22,036 nt of DNA from a bacterium. Its GTDB lineage: Bacteria > CSSED10-310 > JAJRTK01. Below, piece after piece: positions 21,818 through 22,036 of the stretch; position 1 is the stretch's first letter; each line of letters starts with the position of its first letter. The stretch spans positions 1-22,036 of the forward strand of contig JAJRTK010000441.1 in assembly GCA_024278345.1 (NCBI GenBank), written 5' to 3'. The translations under genes and the position numbers were made by a program. The notes beneath the pieces are model-generated. The model made no database searches. It saw nothing but the letters and a program-made list of their open reading frames with translations, and was not told where the DNA came from.

Positions 21818-22036
21818 GCGGGACAAAACAGGAAAAGAAGAGGGAAAACGCGAAGCGTACAAGAATGTGGGCTGGGATCCCGTTGCCTTTCGTTGCAACG
21901 GGAAGATGAGCGAGCTCCCTGGTGGGTGCAGGGTGAAGCCCTGCCAGGGGACCGGGGACGGAGTCCCCGGACGACCGCCGAGCGGAGCGCGGCGTTGTCC
22001 GAGGCCAAGTTTTTTCCCCGGCGACCATTGTCCCGC
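21818..22036 (-). repeat. Hairpin-rich dispersed element, copy 2
   Basis: In minus orientation this matches copy 1 (2161-2413). Its ends are GCGGGACAA (21818-21826, plus strand) and TTGTCCCGC (22028-22036, the window edge), a perfect 9-base terminal inverted repeat. Internal stems: ACGC/GCGT (21848-21858), CCCGTTGC/GCAACGGG (21879-21902), GCAGGG/CCCTGC (21928-21944) and CCGGGGAC/GTCCCCGG (21952-21970). Where copy 1 has a C-G pair in the last stem, this copy has A-T, keeping the helix. The shared sequence continues a little outside the 9-base repeat (TTACGTGGATCCC on the minus strand, to about 21801). It lies exactly at the broken 5' end of the HpnN-like gene. Confidence 0.8.

Noticed and set aside
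20615-21898. 427-codon minus-strand frame inside the RND gene
   Set aside because: Gly/Arg/Pro-rich shadow of the RND frame, which shows clear membrane helices and duplicated motifs.

Overview
The window looks like chromosomal DNA of a Gram-negative, moderately GC-rich bacterium. Support for a double membrane comes from a TolC-type outer-membrane protein, an MlaC-type periplasmic lipid carrier and an HpnN-like RND transporter. An FHA-GGDEF protein, a bactofilin and a secreted DUF2252 protein are a combination common in the deltaproteobacterial grade (Bdellovibrionota, Myxococcota and relatives). No rRNA or marker gene is present, so this placement is an inference. No phage, plasmid, CRISPR or transposase gene is visible.

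Layout. 1-3000: a partial tRNA-Pro(CGG) with its promoter, a DUF368 (PopT-type) polyprenyl-phosphate translocase gene overlapped by the 3' end of a pcm gene, a hairpin-rich leader, the first copy of an unusual palindromic element (2161-2413), and tRNA-Pro(GGG) with its promoter. 3026-7832 (+): an FHA-GGDEF diguanylate cyclase, an ABC-F ATPase and an exported DUF2252 kinase-like protein. 7983-9824 (-): an exported amidohydrolase-fold protein without its usual metal ligands, fused to a CIA30-like domain. 10050-11525: a small two-helix membrane protein (-) and a zinc-ribbon plus DUF2318-like membrane protein (+). 11598-13139 (-): a B12-binding radical SAM enzyme with its own promoter. 13722-16998 (-): a probable three-gene operon of a helix-hairpin-helix protein, a pentapeptide-repeat/bactofilin-like fusion and a bactofilin, with a good promoter at one end and an intrinsic terminator at the other. 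17215-21792 (-): an RND transporter (N-terminally truncated), an MlaC/HpnM-like protein and a TolC-like protein, followed at the window edge by the second, inverted copy of the palindromic element.

How the parts may work together. The RND, MlaC-like and TolC-like genes would place one protein in each layer of the envelope and together could move a lipid, plausibly a hopanoid, outward. The HhH, pentapeptide and bactofilin genes encode two beta-helical proteins, at least one of them polymer-forming, plus a basic, possibly membrane-associated partner. This reads as an undescribed cytoskeletal or scaffold module and is the best candidate for a new system here. The dispersed element, present twice in inverted orientation about 19.4 kb apart, has covarying stems and near-terminal inverted repeats, and one copy lies exactly where the hpnN-like reading frame loses its N-terminal third.
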